DNA of 64,000 nt from Actinoplanes lobatus (lineage in GTDB: Bacteria > Actinomycetota > Actinomycetes > Mycobacteriales > Micromonosporaceae), in the NCBI RefSeq assembly GCF_014205215.1, contig NZ_JACHNC010000001.1, positions 129,001 to 193,000 on the forward strand, in the 5' to 3' direction. A model generated the notes under the pieces. The model saw only the letters and a program-made list of their open reading frames with translations, ran no database searches and had not been told where the DNA came from. The position numbers and the translations under genes are program-made. Below are positions 37,464 to 46,689 of the stretch, in pieces (positions within the stretch are counted from its first letter, which is position 1; each line of letters begins with the position of its first letter).

Positions 37464-40400
37464 CTAGGCGAAGACGTCCTGCTGGTAGCGGCCCTCCGCC
37501 TCGAGGGAGCTCAGCCACGACTCCGCCTGCTCGGCCGTTGCGCCGGTGTGGCGGCGGTAGATGGCGTAGAGCTCGTCGCGGACGGCCGGCGCCATCCGGG
37601 CCCCGTCGCCGCACAGGTAGATGTGGGCGCCGCGTTCCAGCAGCTCCCACACGGCGTCGCCCTGTTCGGCGAGGGCCTCCTGGACAAACCGGTGCGGGTG
37701 GTCCGGCACCGCCGAGAAGGCCAGGTGCAGGTCGGCCACCCCGTCGGCGGCCCACTGCTCCATCTCCGGGCGGTACAGCCAGTCGTGCTCGGGGTGCCGG
37801 CAGCCGTAGAACAGCTTGGCGGGACCGCGATCGGCCAGCAGCGCCCGCTCCTGGAGGAAGCCGCGCAGCGGGGCGAAGCCGGTGCCCGGACCGATCAGGA
37901 TCATCGGCGTGGCCGGGTCGGCGGGCAGCCGGAACGGCGGCGCCGGCACCCGGACGTGCCCGTAGAAGACGTCACCGGGCGACAGGCGGGCCAGGTACTG
38001 GGAGCACATGCCCCGGTACCGGCCGTTGCCGGTGCGGGACGGCCCGTCCACCAGGCCGACGGTGATCGTCACGAGTGACGGGTCGACGGCGGGCGACGAC
38101 GAGATGGAGTAGAACCGCGGCCGGATCGTGCCGACGAGCTCGAGGAACACCCCGAACGGCAGCTCGACCGCGGGGAACCGCTCCAGCAGGGAGAGCAGCG
38201 AGACCCGCTTCGCGAGGATCTCGTCGGCGTACGCCTGGCGCGCCTCCGGGGTGTCCGCGGTCCAGGCGGCCAGCTGCCGGGTGGTCCACGGGCACTGGGT
38301 GTGCTCGGTGAGGACCCCGATCTGGCCGCGGGTGGCCGGCTCCTGGAGTTCCACGAAGTCGGTGAGCAGCAGACCGGCGGTGACCGGGATCCCGATCGGC
38401 AGTCCGCTGGGCCGCTCGCCGTCCTGGCCGAGACGGATCACCAGGTCGCGGGACACCCGGAGCGTGTGCAGCGCCCAGTCGACGAGTTCCGGGTCGTTCT
38501 TGGCGTAGACGGCCAGGTGGTCGCCGGCGGTGTACTCGACCCCTTCGGGCAGCTGGACGGTGATCGCCTTGACGCCCGGCCGGGGCGCCTCCCGGGTGAA
38601 GTCCCACAGCCCGGTGGGGTCGCCGACCAGCTCCTCCACCGACATGATCATGACCGGGTGGGCCTGGCCGGAGACCACGGCGGGCCGGATCTGGTCCTCG
38701 CCGAGCACCTCGACCGAGTAGCGCGGCCCGGTGGTGGCGGCCGTCGCGGTCCCGTAGGCGGCGGCGAGCGCCGCCCACAGCCCCTCCAGCCAGGTGGTGG
38801 CCATGCCGTCGAAGTCACCGGAGGCGTCGGTCTCGCCGCGTTCGACGACCGGTTCCGCGCCGGCCGCCGCGAGCTTCTCGAAAACCCGCTTCGGGTACGC
38901 CTGGTAGGTGGCCCATTGCGTGTTGCCGTTGCCGAGGACCGCGAACCTGACGCCGTCGAGCGCCCCGGCCGGGATGTCGAGGTCGTCGAAGGCCTGCGCG
39001 TTGTCCGGCGCCTTGCCGTTGTAGCTGGACGTGACGACGGTCAGCAGACCCTCTGCCGGCAGGTCGGCGGCCAGCTCGTCGAGGGTCTGCACGGTCACCT
39101 CGAACCCGGAGCGCCGGGCCCGGTCGGCGACCTGCTGGGCGAGGTCCTCGGAGGTGCCCAGGTTGGACCCGTAGGCGACGCTCATCCGTACCCCCGAGGC
39201 CTGAACCTCGACCTCGTCGGTGACGGCGGCGGCCGACGGCGCGGAGGTGGCGATGCGCTCGTGCTCGTGGCGGAGGCGCAGCCGGAGCCGGAAGTCCTCG
39301 GGCTTGATGGTGAGGGTCTGCTTGATGGTCAGCTCGTGGCCCTGCGGGTCGGAGAGCGCGAACCGCTGCAGGATCATGGCGAGCGCGAGCCGGGCCTCGG
39401 TGAGGGCGAACTGGCGGCCGATGCAGGCCCGCTCGCCGTTGCCGAACGGCTTGTACGCGTGCGGGTGGTGCGACGCCTTCTGCTCCGGCAGCCACCGGTC
39501 GATGTCGAAGGTCTCCGGGTCGGTCCAGGCCGCCGGGTTGGTGTGCAGCGGCTTGAGCACCACCGCGATCTTCTGGTTCGCCTCGATGGCGTAGCGCCCG
39601 CCCAGCGTGGTCGCCTCCCGGGCCGCGAGGCCGATCGCGGTGATCGGCGAGTGCAGGCGCAGCGTCTCGTCGAGGATCCGCGGGATCACGTCGAGCTTCA
39701 TGATCAGCTCGTAGGTGGGCACGGTGTCGCCGGGCAGGATCCGGTCGACCTCGGCGTAGGCCTGGGCCAGCACATGCGGGTTGCGCATCAGGTGGTGCAG
39801 CGCGAAGGAGAGGGTGCCGCTGGTGGTCTCGTGCCCGGCGATAAGGAAGGTGAGCACCTGGTTGCGGATGTTCTCGTCGGACAGCCGCCCGCCGGTGACC
39901 GGGTCGGACGCCTCGAGCATCAGGCCGAGCAGGTCGTTCAGCTTCTCCCCGGAGGCCCGGCGGACCCGGATCACCTCGTCGACGGTCTCCTGCATGACGG
40001 AGATGTCTGATTTGTACAGAGCATCGGCCTTCTTCTTCAGGCCGGTGACCATCGGGAGCTGGCGGGTCCGGTTCATCGCCTCGGTCAGCGCGCTGCCCAT
40101 GGCCTGCAGGAACGGGTGCAGCTCCGGCTGCTCGAAGGAGCGGAACCGCTGCCCGAACCCGGCGAGCGTGATGGTGTCGAGGGCGAGCCGGGTCATGTCG
40201 TCGGTGACGTCGACCTCGGCGCGGCCGGCCCACGCGGCCATCAGGTTCTCGGCGATCTCCAGCATCTGCGGGAAGTACGCCTTCATGGACCGCTGACTGA
40301 ACGCGGGCAGCAGGATGCGGTGCGCCTGGCCCCACACCTCCTCGCCCTCACGCGCGGTGAACAGGCCGTCACCCGCGAAGTCACGGACGTGCGCGAGCGG

Positions 40401-40622
40401 CGGGTCGATCGGCTTGTAGAAGCGGCTCTCGTCACAGACCTCGGCGACCAGGTCGGGGTCGTAGACGAAGACGACGTGCCGGCCGGCCAGGTTGAGCTTG
40501 AAGAGCCCGCCGGGGTGCTGTGCGGCCAGGTCGGCGAAGAACCGGTGTGTGCCCTCCACCGGAACCTGCAGTCCATTGCCGACGATCGGCAGTCCGCGCG
40601 GGGTGGGAATCGGGGCGGTCAC
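37464..40622 (-). CDS. CYP102-type self-sufficient cytochrome P450 / NADPH-P450 reductase
   Basis: A P450BM3-like fusion: the P450 domain hydroxylates long-chain fatty acids or similar compounds, fed by a fused diflavin reductase. The GTG at 40622 is chosen for its strong GGAGG 8 bases upstream, giving 1052 residues. It shows RDFAGDGLFTA (F88 equals BM3 Phe87), the I-helix AGHETTSG (263-270), the heme loop PFGNGERACIGRQ with Cys400, FMN-domain YGSNLGTSEDL, FAD-domain RPRFYSISSSP, and NADPH-domain GPGTGFAPLRGFLQE and CGDGARMAPAV. The last residues are D-V-F-A; BM3 has Trp where Phe stands here. It is divergent from its probable TetR repressor across 48 bases with two palindromes. Confidence 0.96.
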   Translation of the reverse strand: MTAPIPTPRGLPIVGNGLQVPVEGTHRFFADLAAQHPGGLFKLNLAGRHVVFVYDPDLVAEVCDESRFYKPIDPPLAHVRDFAGDGLFTAREGEEVWGQAHRILLPAFSQRSMKAYFPQMLEIAENLMAAWAGRAEVDVTDDMTRLALDTITLAGFGQRFRSFEQPELHPFLQAMGSALTEAMNRTRQLPMVTGLKKKADALYKSDISVMQETVDEVIRVRRASGEKLNDLLGLMLEASDPVTGGRLSDENIRNQVLTFLIAGHETTSGTLSFALHHLMRNPHVLAQAYAEVDRILPGDTVPTYELIMKLDVIPRILDETLRLHSPITAIGLAAREATTLGGRYAIEANQKIAVVLKPLHTNPAAWTDPETFDIDRWLPEQKASHHPHAYKPFGNGERACIGRQFALTEARLALAMILQRFALSDPQGHELTIKQTLTIKPEDFRLRLRLRHEHERIATSAPSAAAVTDEVEVQASGVRMSVAYGSNLGTSEDLAQQVADRARRSGFEVTVQTLDELAADLPAEGLLTVVTSSYNGKAPDNAQAFDDLDIPAGALDGVRFAVLGNGNTQWATYQAYPKRVFEKLAAAGAEPVVERGETDASGDFDGMATTWLEGLWAALAAAYGTATAATTGPRYSVEVLGEDQIRPAVVSGQAHPVMIMSVEELVGDPTGLWDFTREAPRPGVKAITVQLPEGVEYTAGDHLAVYAKNDPELVDWALHTLRVSRDLVIRLGQDGERPSGLPIGIPVTAGLLLTDFVELQEPATRGQIGVLTEHTQCPWTTRQLAAWTADTPEARQAYADEILAKRVSLLSLLERFPAVELPFGVFLELVGTIRPRFYSISSSPAVDPSLVTITVGLVDGPSRTGNGRYRGMCSQYLARLSPGDVFYGHVRVPAPPFRLPADPATPMILIGPGTGFAPLRGFLQERALLADRGPAKLFYGCRHPEHDWLYRPEMEQWAADGVADLHLAFSAVPDHPHRFVQEALAEQGDAVWELLERGAHIYLCGDGARMAPAVRDELYAIYRRHTGATAEQAESWLSSLEAEGRYQQDVFA

Positions 40623-40639
40623 AGGGGGATCCTCCTCAG

Positions 40640-40654
40640 CCATACGGTGTATGG
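40640..40654. promoter_or_regulatory. TetR-type operator 1 (cyp102/tetR intergenic)
   Basis: A palindrome CCATACGGTGTATGG with 6-bp arms CCATAC/GTATGG around a 3-base centre. It lies just upstream of the P450 gene's Shine-Dalgarno, so bound repressor would cover its promoter or start region. Confidence 0.8.
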
Positions 40655-40659
40655 CGCTA

Positions 40660-40674
40660 CCATACGGCGTATGG
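40660..40674. promoter_or_regulatory. TetR-type operator 2, overlapping the tetR start codon
   Basis: CCATACGGCGTATGG is identical in its arms to operator 1 and centred exactly 20 bases away (two helical turns). The ATG of tetR (40671) is inside the right arm, implying autoregulation. Dimer-of-dimers binding is a reasonable inference. Confidence 0.8.
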
Positions 40675-41240
40675 CTGGAAACGGAAAGCAGAGTGATCAA
40701 CGTCTAACGAAGGACGGGATCCTCCTGAGCGCGCTCAGAATCATCGACGCCGAGGGCGTGGCGGCGCTGAGCATGCGCCGTCTGGCCGCCGACCTGGGCG
40801 TCAATCCGATGTCGCTCTACCACCATGTGGACAACAAGGCCGCCCTCCTGGACGGCGTGACCCGCCTGGTGACCGATGGGGCCCGGCACATCTCGGTGGC
40901 CGAGGGTACCTGGCAGGAGCAGTTGCGCCGTCTGGCGTACGAATTCCGGTCGCTCAGCCTGGCCCACCGCAACCTGATCCGGCACGCCTTCGCCTCCGAC
41001 GACTTCATCCAGAGCGACGGCCCGATGTGGCGCTCCCTCTGCGCCGTCCTGCGCACCGCGGGACTCCTGGAGAGTGAGGTCGAGCGGACCGGCGCGGTGC
41101 TCGCGGTGCTCGTCGGCGGGCTCCTGCACACCGAGGTCAACGGCACCATGGGCCGGCTCATCGGGGTCGGCGAGGCGGACGACGCCGGGTTCGCCCTGGC
41201 CGTGGATCTGCTGATCGACGGGGTCGCCGCGCGCGTGTGA
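40671..41240 (+). CDS. TetR-family repressor, probable regulator of the CYP102 gene
   Basis: A 189-residue regulator. The N-terminal HTH is LSMRRLAADLGVNPMSLYHHVDNKAALLDGV (about residues 33-63), written here as two adjoining motifs: LSMRRLAADLGVNPMSLY and HHVDNKAALLDGV. The latter is typical of the TetR branch with the all-alpha TetR_C ligand domain. The remaining residues are helical with a hydrophobic cavity-like C-terminus (VLAVLVGGLLHTEVNG). It is divergent from cyp102. Bacillus P450BM3 is likewise controlled by a neighbouring TetR protein (Bm3R1). No Shine-Dalgarno precedes the ATG, which lies in operator 2; translation may be leaderless. The ligand is presumably a fatty acid-like compound or P450 substrate (inference). 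Confidence 0.9.
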   Translation: MAGNGKQSDQRLTKDGILLSALRIIDAEGVAALSMRRLAADLGVNPMSLYHHVDNKAALLDGVTRLVTDGARHISVAEGTWQEQLRRLAYEFRSLSLAHRNLIRHAFASDDFIQSDGPMWRSLCAVLRTAGLLESEVERTGAVLAVLVGGLLHTEVNGTMGRLIGVGEADDAGFALAVDLLIDGVAARV

Positions 41241-41358
41241 GCTTTCCTCGCCATGAAAGCGTGATGAACCGGCTGTGGATCACCTATGTCATCACGGGTA
41301 CGATCGGCGACCGATTACCCGGCGGGTGCCGTCGCCCTTCAGCAGGCTTAGGTAGGAC

Positions 41359-43482
41359 ATGTCGGTTTCGTACGACACACAACTCCACAGTGCCCGCCCG
41401 GAATCCTCTCCGGGGGCACCCGCACGCTCACACCCAGGATTCCGACCGGACATCGAGGGAATGCGAGCGATCGCGGTCACCCTGGTCGTCCTGTCGCACG
41501 CGGGGCTCTCCGGCCTGGCCGGGGGCTACGTCGGCGTCGACGTGTTCTTCGTGATCTCCGGCTTCCTGATCACCACGCTGCTGCTCAAGGAGCTGACCCG
41601 GACCGGCCGGGTCTCGCTGGCCACCTTCTACGCCCGGCGCGCCACCCGGCTGCTGCCCGCCTCCACAGTGGTCCTGCTCGTCACCGTGACGGCGAGCTGG
41701 CTGTGGATGCCGGCCACCCGGTTCAAGTCGATCGCCGCCGACGCGATCTACGCGACCTTCTACGGGATCAACTGGCGGCTCGCGAACGAGGGCGTGCAGT
41801 ACCTCAACGCCGACGCCGAGCCCTCCCCGCTCCAGCACTTCTGGTCGCTGGCGGTCGAGGAGCAGTTCTACCTGGTCTGGCCGCTGCTCCTGCTGATCTT
41901 CGCGCTGCTGTGGGGCAAACGCCGTACCCCGGTGATCGTCACCCTCGTCCCGGTGGTCGCCGCCTCACTCACGGTGAGCATCACGCAGACCGCGTCGTCC
42001 GCCCCCTGGGCCTACTTCGGAGCGCACACCCGCGCCTGGGAGCTGGCCGTGGGCGCGCTGGTCGCGGTCGGCGCGGCCCGGCTCGCCGGACTCCCCCGCG
42101 CCCTGGCCGCCGCCCTGACCTGGGCCGGACTGGCCGCCGTGCTGGTGGCGGCATTCCGCTACGACGAGGCCACCCCGTTCCCCGGTTCGGCCGCCGCCCT
42201 GCCGGTGCTGGGCGCCGCGGCGATCATCGCCGGCGGCTGCGCGGCACCCCGCGGCGGCGCCGTGACCCTGCTCGGCACCTGGCCGTTCCAGCAGATCGGC
42301 AAGTACTCCTACAGCTGGTACCTGTGGCACTGGCCGGTCCTCATGATCGTCCCGCACATGCTGGACGTGGAACCGAACGTACCGCTCAACCTCGGGCTGG
42401 CGGCCGGGTCCCTGGTGCTCGCGATCGGCTCCTACCACCTGGTGGAGAACCCGGCCCGGAACCAGTCCTGGGTGAAGGCCCGGTCCCGTCGCGGCCTCGC
42501 CGTCGGCCTGGCCCTGTCCTCGCTGGCCGCCCTGGTCGCCCAGGCCGGCGCCATGAAGCCGCCGCAGCTGGCCAAGGGCGACCCGGCGATCGACACCACC
42601 CAGGTCGTGGCGGCCGCCGCCGACCCGGAGAGCGAGCTGCGCCGGATCATCGAGGCGTCGGTGGGCACCGGGAAGCTGCCGGCCAACACCACCCCGCGGG
42701 TGCAGAACGCGCGCAAGGACAAGCCGTCGTACTACAGCACCAACTGTCACCTGGAATACCTGGAGACCGTGGTGCCGGGGCCCTGCGTGTTCGGCGACCC
42801 GGCCGGCAAGCGGACCGTCTACCTGCTCGGCGACTCGCACGCCGCGCACTGGTTCCCGGCCGTCGACGCGATCGCGAAGGAGCGCGGCTGGAAGCTGATG
42901 GTCCGCACCAAGAGCGCCTGCCACGCCGCCACGGTCCGCACCTTCAGCACCGCCCTCAAGCGCGCCTACACCGAATGCCCGGTCTGGCGCGAGCAGGTGC
43001 TCGCCGAGATCAAGCAGGCCCGGCCGTACCTCGTGGTGATCTCGTCGAGCGGCAACGACGGCAACCCGCTGCTGGACGAGAGCGGCCACAAGGTGACGTC
43101 CGGCGCCGACCAGCGCTGGGCGGACGGGTGGGCGGCCACCTTCCGTACGATCAAGGCGCCGAAGACGAGGCTGGTGCAGATCCGGGACACCCCGTGGCCC
43201 GGCCACAACGTGCCGGAATGCCTCGCCGAGCACTCCCGCAAGATCTCCCGGTGCGTCGCCCCGGCCGGCGACGCGGTCCAGATCCCCGCCCGGCAGCAGC
43301 TGGTCGACCGGACCGCGAAGGCCAACGGCGTCCAGGTGATCGACCCGACCGCCTGGTTCTGCACCGCCGGGGACTGCCCCACCGTGGTCGGCAACCTCCT
43401 GGTGTGGCGCGACGACGACCACATCACCACCCGGTACTCCGCCATGCTGGCCCCGCTGCTCGGAGCACGCCTGCCGAAGTAG
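41359..43482 (+). CDS. Membrane O-acyltransferase with SGNH domain, copy B
   Basis: A 707-residue paralogue of the acyltransferase at 33930, with the same architecture. The acyltransferase-3 membrane part opens RPDIEGMRAIAVTLVVLSHA and includes GGYVGVDVFFVISGFLIT and LQHFWSLAVEEQFYLVWPLL. The exterior SGNH domain has GDSH (Ser493) and a late D-D-D-H-I-T-T-R-Y. The membrane half is nearly the same as copy A in patches, while the SGNH half is more diverged. It starts at ATG 41359 with leader CTTAGGTAGGACATG. 118 bases with no further gene separate it from tetR. A strong terminator follows. Confidence 0.92.
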   Translation: MSVSYDTQLHSARPESSPGAPARSHPGFRPDIEGMRAIAVTLVVLSHAGLSGLAGGYVGVDVFFVISGFLITTLLLKELTRTGRVSLATFYARRATRLLPASTVVLLVTVTASWLWMPATRFKSIAADAIYATFYGINWRLANEGVQYLNADAEPSPLQHFWSLAVEEQFYLVWPLLLLIFALLWGKRRTPVIVTLVPVVAASLTVSITQTASSAPWAYFGAHTRAWELAVGALVAVGAARLAGLPRALAAALTWAGLAAVLVAAFRYDEATPFPGSAAALPVLGAAAIIAGGCAAPRGGAVTLLGTWPFQQIGKYSYSWYLWHWPVLMIVPHMLDVEPNVPLNLGLAAGSLVLAIGSYHLVENPARNQSWVKARSRRGLAVGLALSSLAALVAQAGAMKPPQLAKGDPAIDTTQVVAAAADPESELRRIIEASVGTGKLPANTTPRVQNARKDKPSYYSTNCHLEYLETVVPGPCVFGDPAGKRTVYLLGDSHAAHWFPAVDAIAKERGWKLMVRTKSACHAATVRTFSTALKRAYTECPVWREQVLAEIKQARPYLVVISSSGNDGNPLLDESGHKVTSGADQRWADGWAATFRTIKAPKTRLVQIRDTPWPGHNVPECLAEHSRKISRCVAPAGDAVQIPARQQLVDRTAKANGVQVIDPTAWFCTAGDCPTVVGNLLVWRDDDHITTRYSAMLAPLLGARLPK

Positions 43483-43499
43483 TCCTTTAAACGAACGGA

Positions 43500-43550
43500 A
43501 ACGGCCACGCCACGTGCGGAAGCACGGAAGGCGTGGCCGTTCCGTGTTTT
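43500..43550 (+). terminator. Rho-independent terminator of acyltransferase B
   Basis: A 12-bp perfect stem AACGGCCACGCC/GGCGTGGCCGTT (43500-43511 and 43530-43541) with a partly paired loop, followed by GTGTTTT ending at 43550. Confidence 0.88.
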
Positions 43551-43620
43551 GATCCTCCTAGGTTCACACGTCCGAAACTTCCACCTGCGAGCATTCCGGA
43601 GCGCTAACAGGAGGTTCCCT

Positions 43621-43923
43621 TTGTTCCTCAGCCAGCACGAGCAGGAACGCCTGCTCATCCACGTCGCGGCCGATGTCGCCCGGCGCCGCCGCGAGCGGGG
43701 CCTGCGGCTCAACTATCCGGAGGCCACGGCCGTCATCACCGCGTTCCTGCTGGAAGGCGCCCGGGACGGGCGGACCGTCGCCGAGCTGATGGACTCCGGG
43801 CGCCGTGTGCTCACCCGCGACGACGTCCTCGACGGGGTGCCCGAGATGCTGGCCGAGGTGCAGGTGGAGGCCACCTTCCCGGACGGCACCAAGCTCGTCA
43901 CCGTGCACGGGCCGATCTCGTGA
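43621..43923 (+). CDS. ureA: Urease gamma subunit
   Basis: The smallest structural subunit of nickel urease, 100 residues, as in other bacteria. TTG 43621 is taken as start because AGGAGG ends 6 bases before it and the resulting N-terminus ([16 protein letters not shown]) aligns with family starts. Hallmarks are [40 protein letters not shown] and [15 protein letters not shown]. It is the first gene of ureABCFGD, and its stop overlaps the ureB start (GTGA). The upstream 70 bases contain no obvious promoter motif that I can defend. Confidence 0.97.
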   Translation: MFLSQHEQERLLIHVAADVARRRRERGLRLNYPEATAVITAFLLEGARDGRTVAELMDSGRRVLTRDDVLDGVPEMLAEVQVEATFPDGTKLVTVHGPIS

Positions 43924-44327
43924 TCCCCGGCGAGATCCTGTACGGCGACGGCGACATCGAGATCAACGCCGGCCGTCCCACGGTGGCCCTGACCGTCCGC
44001 AACACCGGCGACCGGCCCGTCCAGGTCGGCTCGCACTACCACTTCGCCGAGTCCAACGCGGCCCTGGAGTTCGACCGCACCGCCGCCTGGGGACACCGGC
44101 TGGCCATCCCGGCCGGCACCTCGGTCCGGTTCGAACCCGGCATCCCCCGCGACGTGACCCTGGTGGCGCTGGCCGGCGAACGGGTGGTGCCCGGCCTGCG
44201 CGGCCTCGCCGGCGGACCGCTCGACCGGCCGCCGGCCGCTCCCGAGACCGACCCCACCGACATCGAGCCGGCCGGCTCCCTCGACGAGGACGAAGGCGAC
44301 GGCGAACACAACGGGAGCCCGCGGTGA
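43920..44327 (+). CDS. ureB: Urease beta subunit
   Basis: A structural subunit with the conserved core [36 protein letters not shown], and [15 protein letters not shown]. The core ends near residue 105. An acidic, proline-rich tail of about 30 residues brings the length to 135, longer than the usual ~100-110. The GTG start overlaps the ureA stop, and the TGA stop overlaps the ureC GTG. The tail is acidic and could bind metal or be disordered; it has no known role. Confidence 0.97.
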   Translation: MIPGEILYGDGDIEINAGRPTVALTVRNTGDRPVQVGSHYHFAESNAALEFDRTAAWGHRLAIPAGTSVRFEPGIPRDVTLVALAGERVVPGLRGLAGGPLDRPPAAPETDPTDIEPAGSLDEDEGDGEHNGSPR

Positions 44328-46042
44328 GCCATCTTTCGCGCGGCCGGTACGCCGCCCTGTACGGACCCACCGCCGGCGACCGGATCCGGCTCGCCGACAC
44401 CAACCTGCTGATCGAGATCGAGGAGGACCGCAGCGCCGGGCCCCGGCCCGGAGACGAGGTCGTCTTCGGCGGCGGCAAGGTGATCCGCGAGTCGATGGGC
44501 CAGTCCCGCGCCACCCGCGCCGAGGGCACCCCGGACACCGTCATCACCGGCGTCGTGGTGCTCGACCACTGGGGCATCGTCAAGGCCGACGTCGGCATCC
44601 GCGACGGCCGGATCGTCGCCATCGGCAAGGCCGGCAACCCGGACACCATGGACGGCGTGCACCCCGGCCTGGTCATCGGCCCGGGCACCGAGATCATCGC
44701 CGGGAACGGCAAGATCCTCACGGCCGGGGCGATCGACAGCCACGTGCACCTGATCAGCCCGACGATCCTGGACACCGCGCTGGCCTCCGGCATCACCACG
44801 ATCATCGGCGGCGGCACCGGCCCGGCCGAGGGCACCAAGGCCACCACCGTCACCCCGAACGCCTGGTACCTCGCCCGGATGCTGGAGTCCCTCGACGCCT
44901 GGCCCATCAACGTGCTGCTGCTCGGCAAAGGCAACACGACATCCACCGAGTCGATGTGGGAACAGTTGCGTGGCGGGGCCGGCGGCTTCAAACTCCACGA
45001 GGACTGGGGCACCACCCCGGCCGCGATCGACGCCTGCCTGGGCGTGGCCGACGCGTCCGGCGTCCAGGTGGCGATCCACACCGACACGCTGAACGAGGCC
45101 GGCTTCGTCGAGGAGACCCTGCGGGCCATCGCCGGGCGGTCCATCCACGCCTATCACACCGAGGGCGCGGGCGGCGGGCACGCGCCGGACATCATCACCG
45201 TCGCCTCGCACCCCAACGTGCTGCCGTCGTCGACCAACCCGACCCGGCCGTACACCCGCAACACCCTCAGCGAGCACCTCGACATGCTGATGGTCTGCCA
45301 CCACCTCAACTCGGCCGTACCGGAGGATCTGGCCTTCGCCGAGAGCCGCATCCGGCCGTCCACCATGGCCGCCGAGGACTACCTGCACGATCTCGGGGCG
45401 ATCTCGATGATCGGGTCGGACTCGCAGGCCATGGGGCGGGTCGGGGAGGTCGTCACGCGTACCTGGCAGACCGCGCACGTGATGAAGGCGCGCACCGGGG
45501 CCCTGCCGGGCGATGGGGCCGCGGACAACAACCGCGCGAAACGCTACGTCGCGAAATATACGATCTGTCCGGCGGTCGCGCATGGGATGGCCGCGCAGAT
45601 CGGCTCGGTCGAGCCGGGCAAGCTGGCCGATCTGGTCCTCTGGGATCCGGCATTCTTCGGGGTCCGGCCGGCGCTCGTCCTCAAAGGCGGCATGATCGCG
45701 TACGCCCAGATGGGTGACGCGAACGCCTCCATCCCGACCCCGCAGCCGATGCTGCCGCGGCCCATGTTCGGCGCGTACGGTGTGGTCCCGGCCCAGACGT
45801 CCCTGGCGTTCGTCGCCCCGGCCGCCATCGACGCGCTGCTCACCGACCGGATCGGCGTCAAACGGGCGCTGGTGCCGGTCGGCGACACCCGGTCGGTGGG
45901 CAAGGCGGACATGCCGCTCAACGACGCGATGCCGCGGATCGAGGTTTCGGCGGACACCTTCGAGGTACGCATCGACGGCGCCGTCATCGAGCCGGATCCC
46001 GTCGCCGAGCTGCCCATGGCCCAGCGCTACTTCCTCTTCTGA
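44324..46042 (+). CDS. ureC: Urease alpha (catalytic) subunit
   Basis: It hydrolyses urea to ammonia and carbamate at a di-nickel centre. The 572 residues start at GTG 44324 (M-S-H-L-S-R-G-R-Y), coupled to ureB. Active-site elements are all present: H140-V-H142, carbamylated lysine K223 in [10 protein letters not shown], nickel-ligand histidines in [10 protein letters not shown] and [13 protein letters not shown], the catalytic histidine H326 in MVCHHLN with flap Cys325, and the aspartate in [10 protein letters not shown]. The C-terminal PMAQRYFLF is typical. Urease is cytoplasmic. Confidence 0.98.
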   Translation: MSHLSRGRYAALYGPTAGDRIRLADTNLLIEIEEDRSAGPRPGDEVVFGGGKVIRESMGQSRATRAEGTPDTVITGVVVLDHWGIVKADVGIRDGRIVAIGKAGNPDTMDGVHPGLVIGPGTEIIAGNGKILTAGAIDSHVHLISPTILDTALASGITTIIGGGTGPAEGTKATTVTPNAWYLARMLESLDAWPINVLLLGKGNTTSTESMWEQLRGGAGGFKLHEDWGTTPAAIDACLGVADASGVQVAIHTDTLNEAGFVEETLRAIAGRSIHAYHTEGAGGGHAPDIITVASHPNVLPSSTNPTRPYTRNTLSEHLDMLMVCHHLNSAVPEDLAFAESRIRPSTMAAEDYLHDLGAISMIGSDSQAMGRVGEVVTRTWQTAHVMKARTGALPGDGAADNNRAKRYVAKYTICPAVAHGMAAQIGSVEPGKLADLVLWDPAFFGVRPALVLKGGMIAYAQMGDANASIPTPQPMLPRPMFGAYGVVPAQTSLAFVAPAAIDALLTDRIGVKRALVPVGDTRSVGKADMPLNDAMPRIEVSADTFEVRIDGAVIEPDPVAELPMAQRYFLF

Positions 46043-46689
46043 TGGCCGGCCTGGCCACGTTGTTGCTGCTCGCGGATGGGCGGCTGCCCTCCGGTGGGCA
46101 CGCGCACTCCGGCGGGCTGGAGCCGCAGATCGCTGCCGGGCGGGTGCGTGACGTCGGAGAGCTCGGCGGCTTTCTGCGCGGGAAGCTCGCCACCAGCGGG
46201 CTCGTGTCGGCGGCGTTCGCGGCGGCGGCCTGCGGCGACATCGGGCGCGCCTCCGAACTCGATGCCGGACTCGATGCCCGGACGCCGTCGCCCGCTCTGC
46301 GGAAGGCCTCGCGGGCGCAGGGGCGTGCGCTGCTGCGGGCCGGGCGGGCGATGTGGCGGCTCAGGGACGTCGGGAGGGAACCCCATCAGCCGGTCGCGCT
46401 GGGTGCGCTCGCCTCGGCGGCCGGGCTTTCGCCCGTCGAGGCGGCGGTCGCGGCGGCGCACGGCACGATCACCGGCTCGGCCAGCGCGGCGGTCCGGCTT
46501 CTCGGTCTTGATCCGTACGCGGTGCACGCGCTTCTGGCGCGGCTCGCCCCCGAATGTGACCGGATCGCGGCGCTCGCCGCGGAACGGTACGGCGACCCGG
46601 TCGACGATCTGCCGGCCGCGGGCGCTCCCCTGCTCGACATCGGCGCCGAGCACCACGCCACCTGGGAGGTGCGTCTCTTTGCATCCTGA
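46042..46689 (+). CDS. ureF: Urease accessory protein UreF
   Basis: UreF forms the UreF-UreD-UreG complex that delivers nickel to apo-urease and gates GTP hydrolysis. The all-helical 215 residues show [22 protein letters not shown] at the N-terminus (family signature, shown here as [18 protein letters not shown]), [12 protein letters not shown], and the hydrophobic [21 protein letters not shown]. The ATG overlaps the ureC stop as TGATG. The 3' end overlaps ureG by 11 bases. Confidence 0.93.
   Translation: MAGLATLLLLADGRLPSGGHAHSGGLEPQIAAGRVRDVGELGGFLRGKLATSGLVSAAFAAAACGDIGRASELDAGLDARTPSPALRKASRAQGRALLRAGRAMWRLRDVGREPHQPVALGALASAAGLSPVEAAVAAAHGTITGSASAAVRLLGLDPYAVHALLARLAPECDRIAALAAERYGDPVDDLPAAGAPLLDIGAEHHATWEVRLFAS

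Noticed and set aside
31981..43482. Interpreting the kinase/acyltransferase/P450 block as a secondary-metabolite cluster
   Set aside because: There is no synthase, ligase or core biosynthetic enzyme; the acyltransferases are membrane surface-modifying types.
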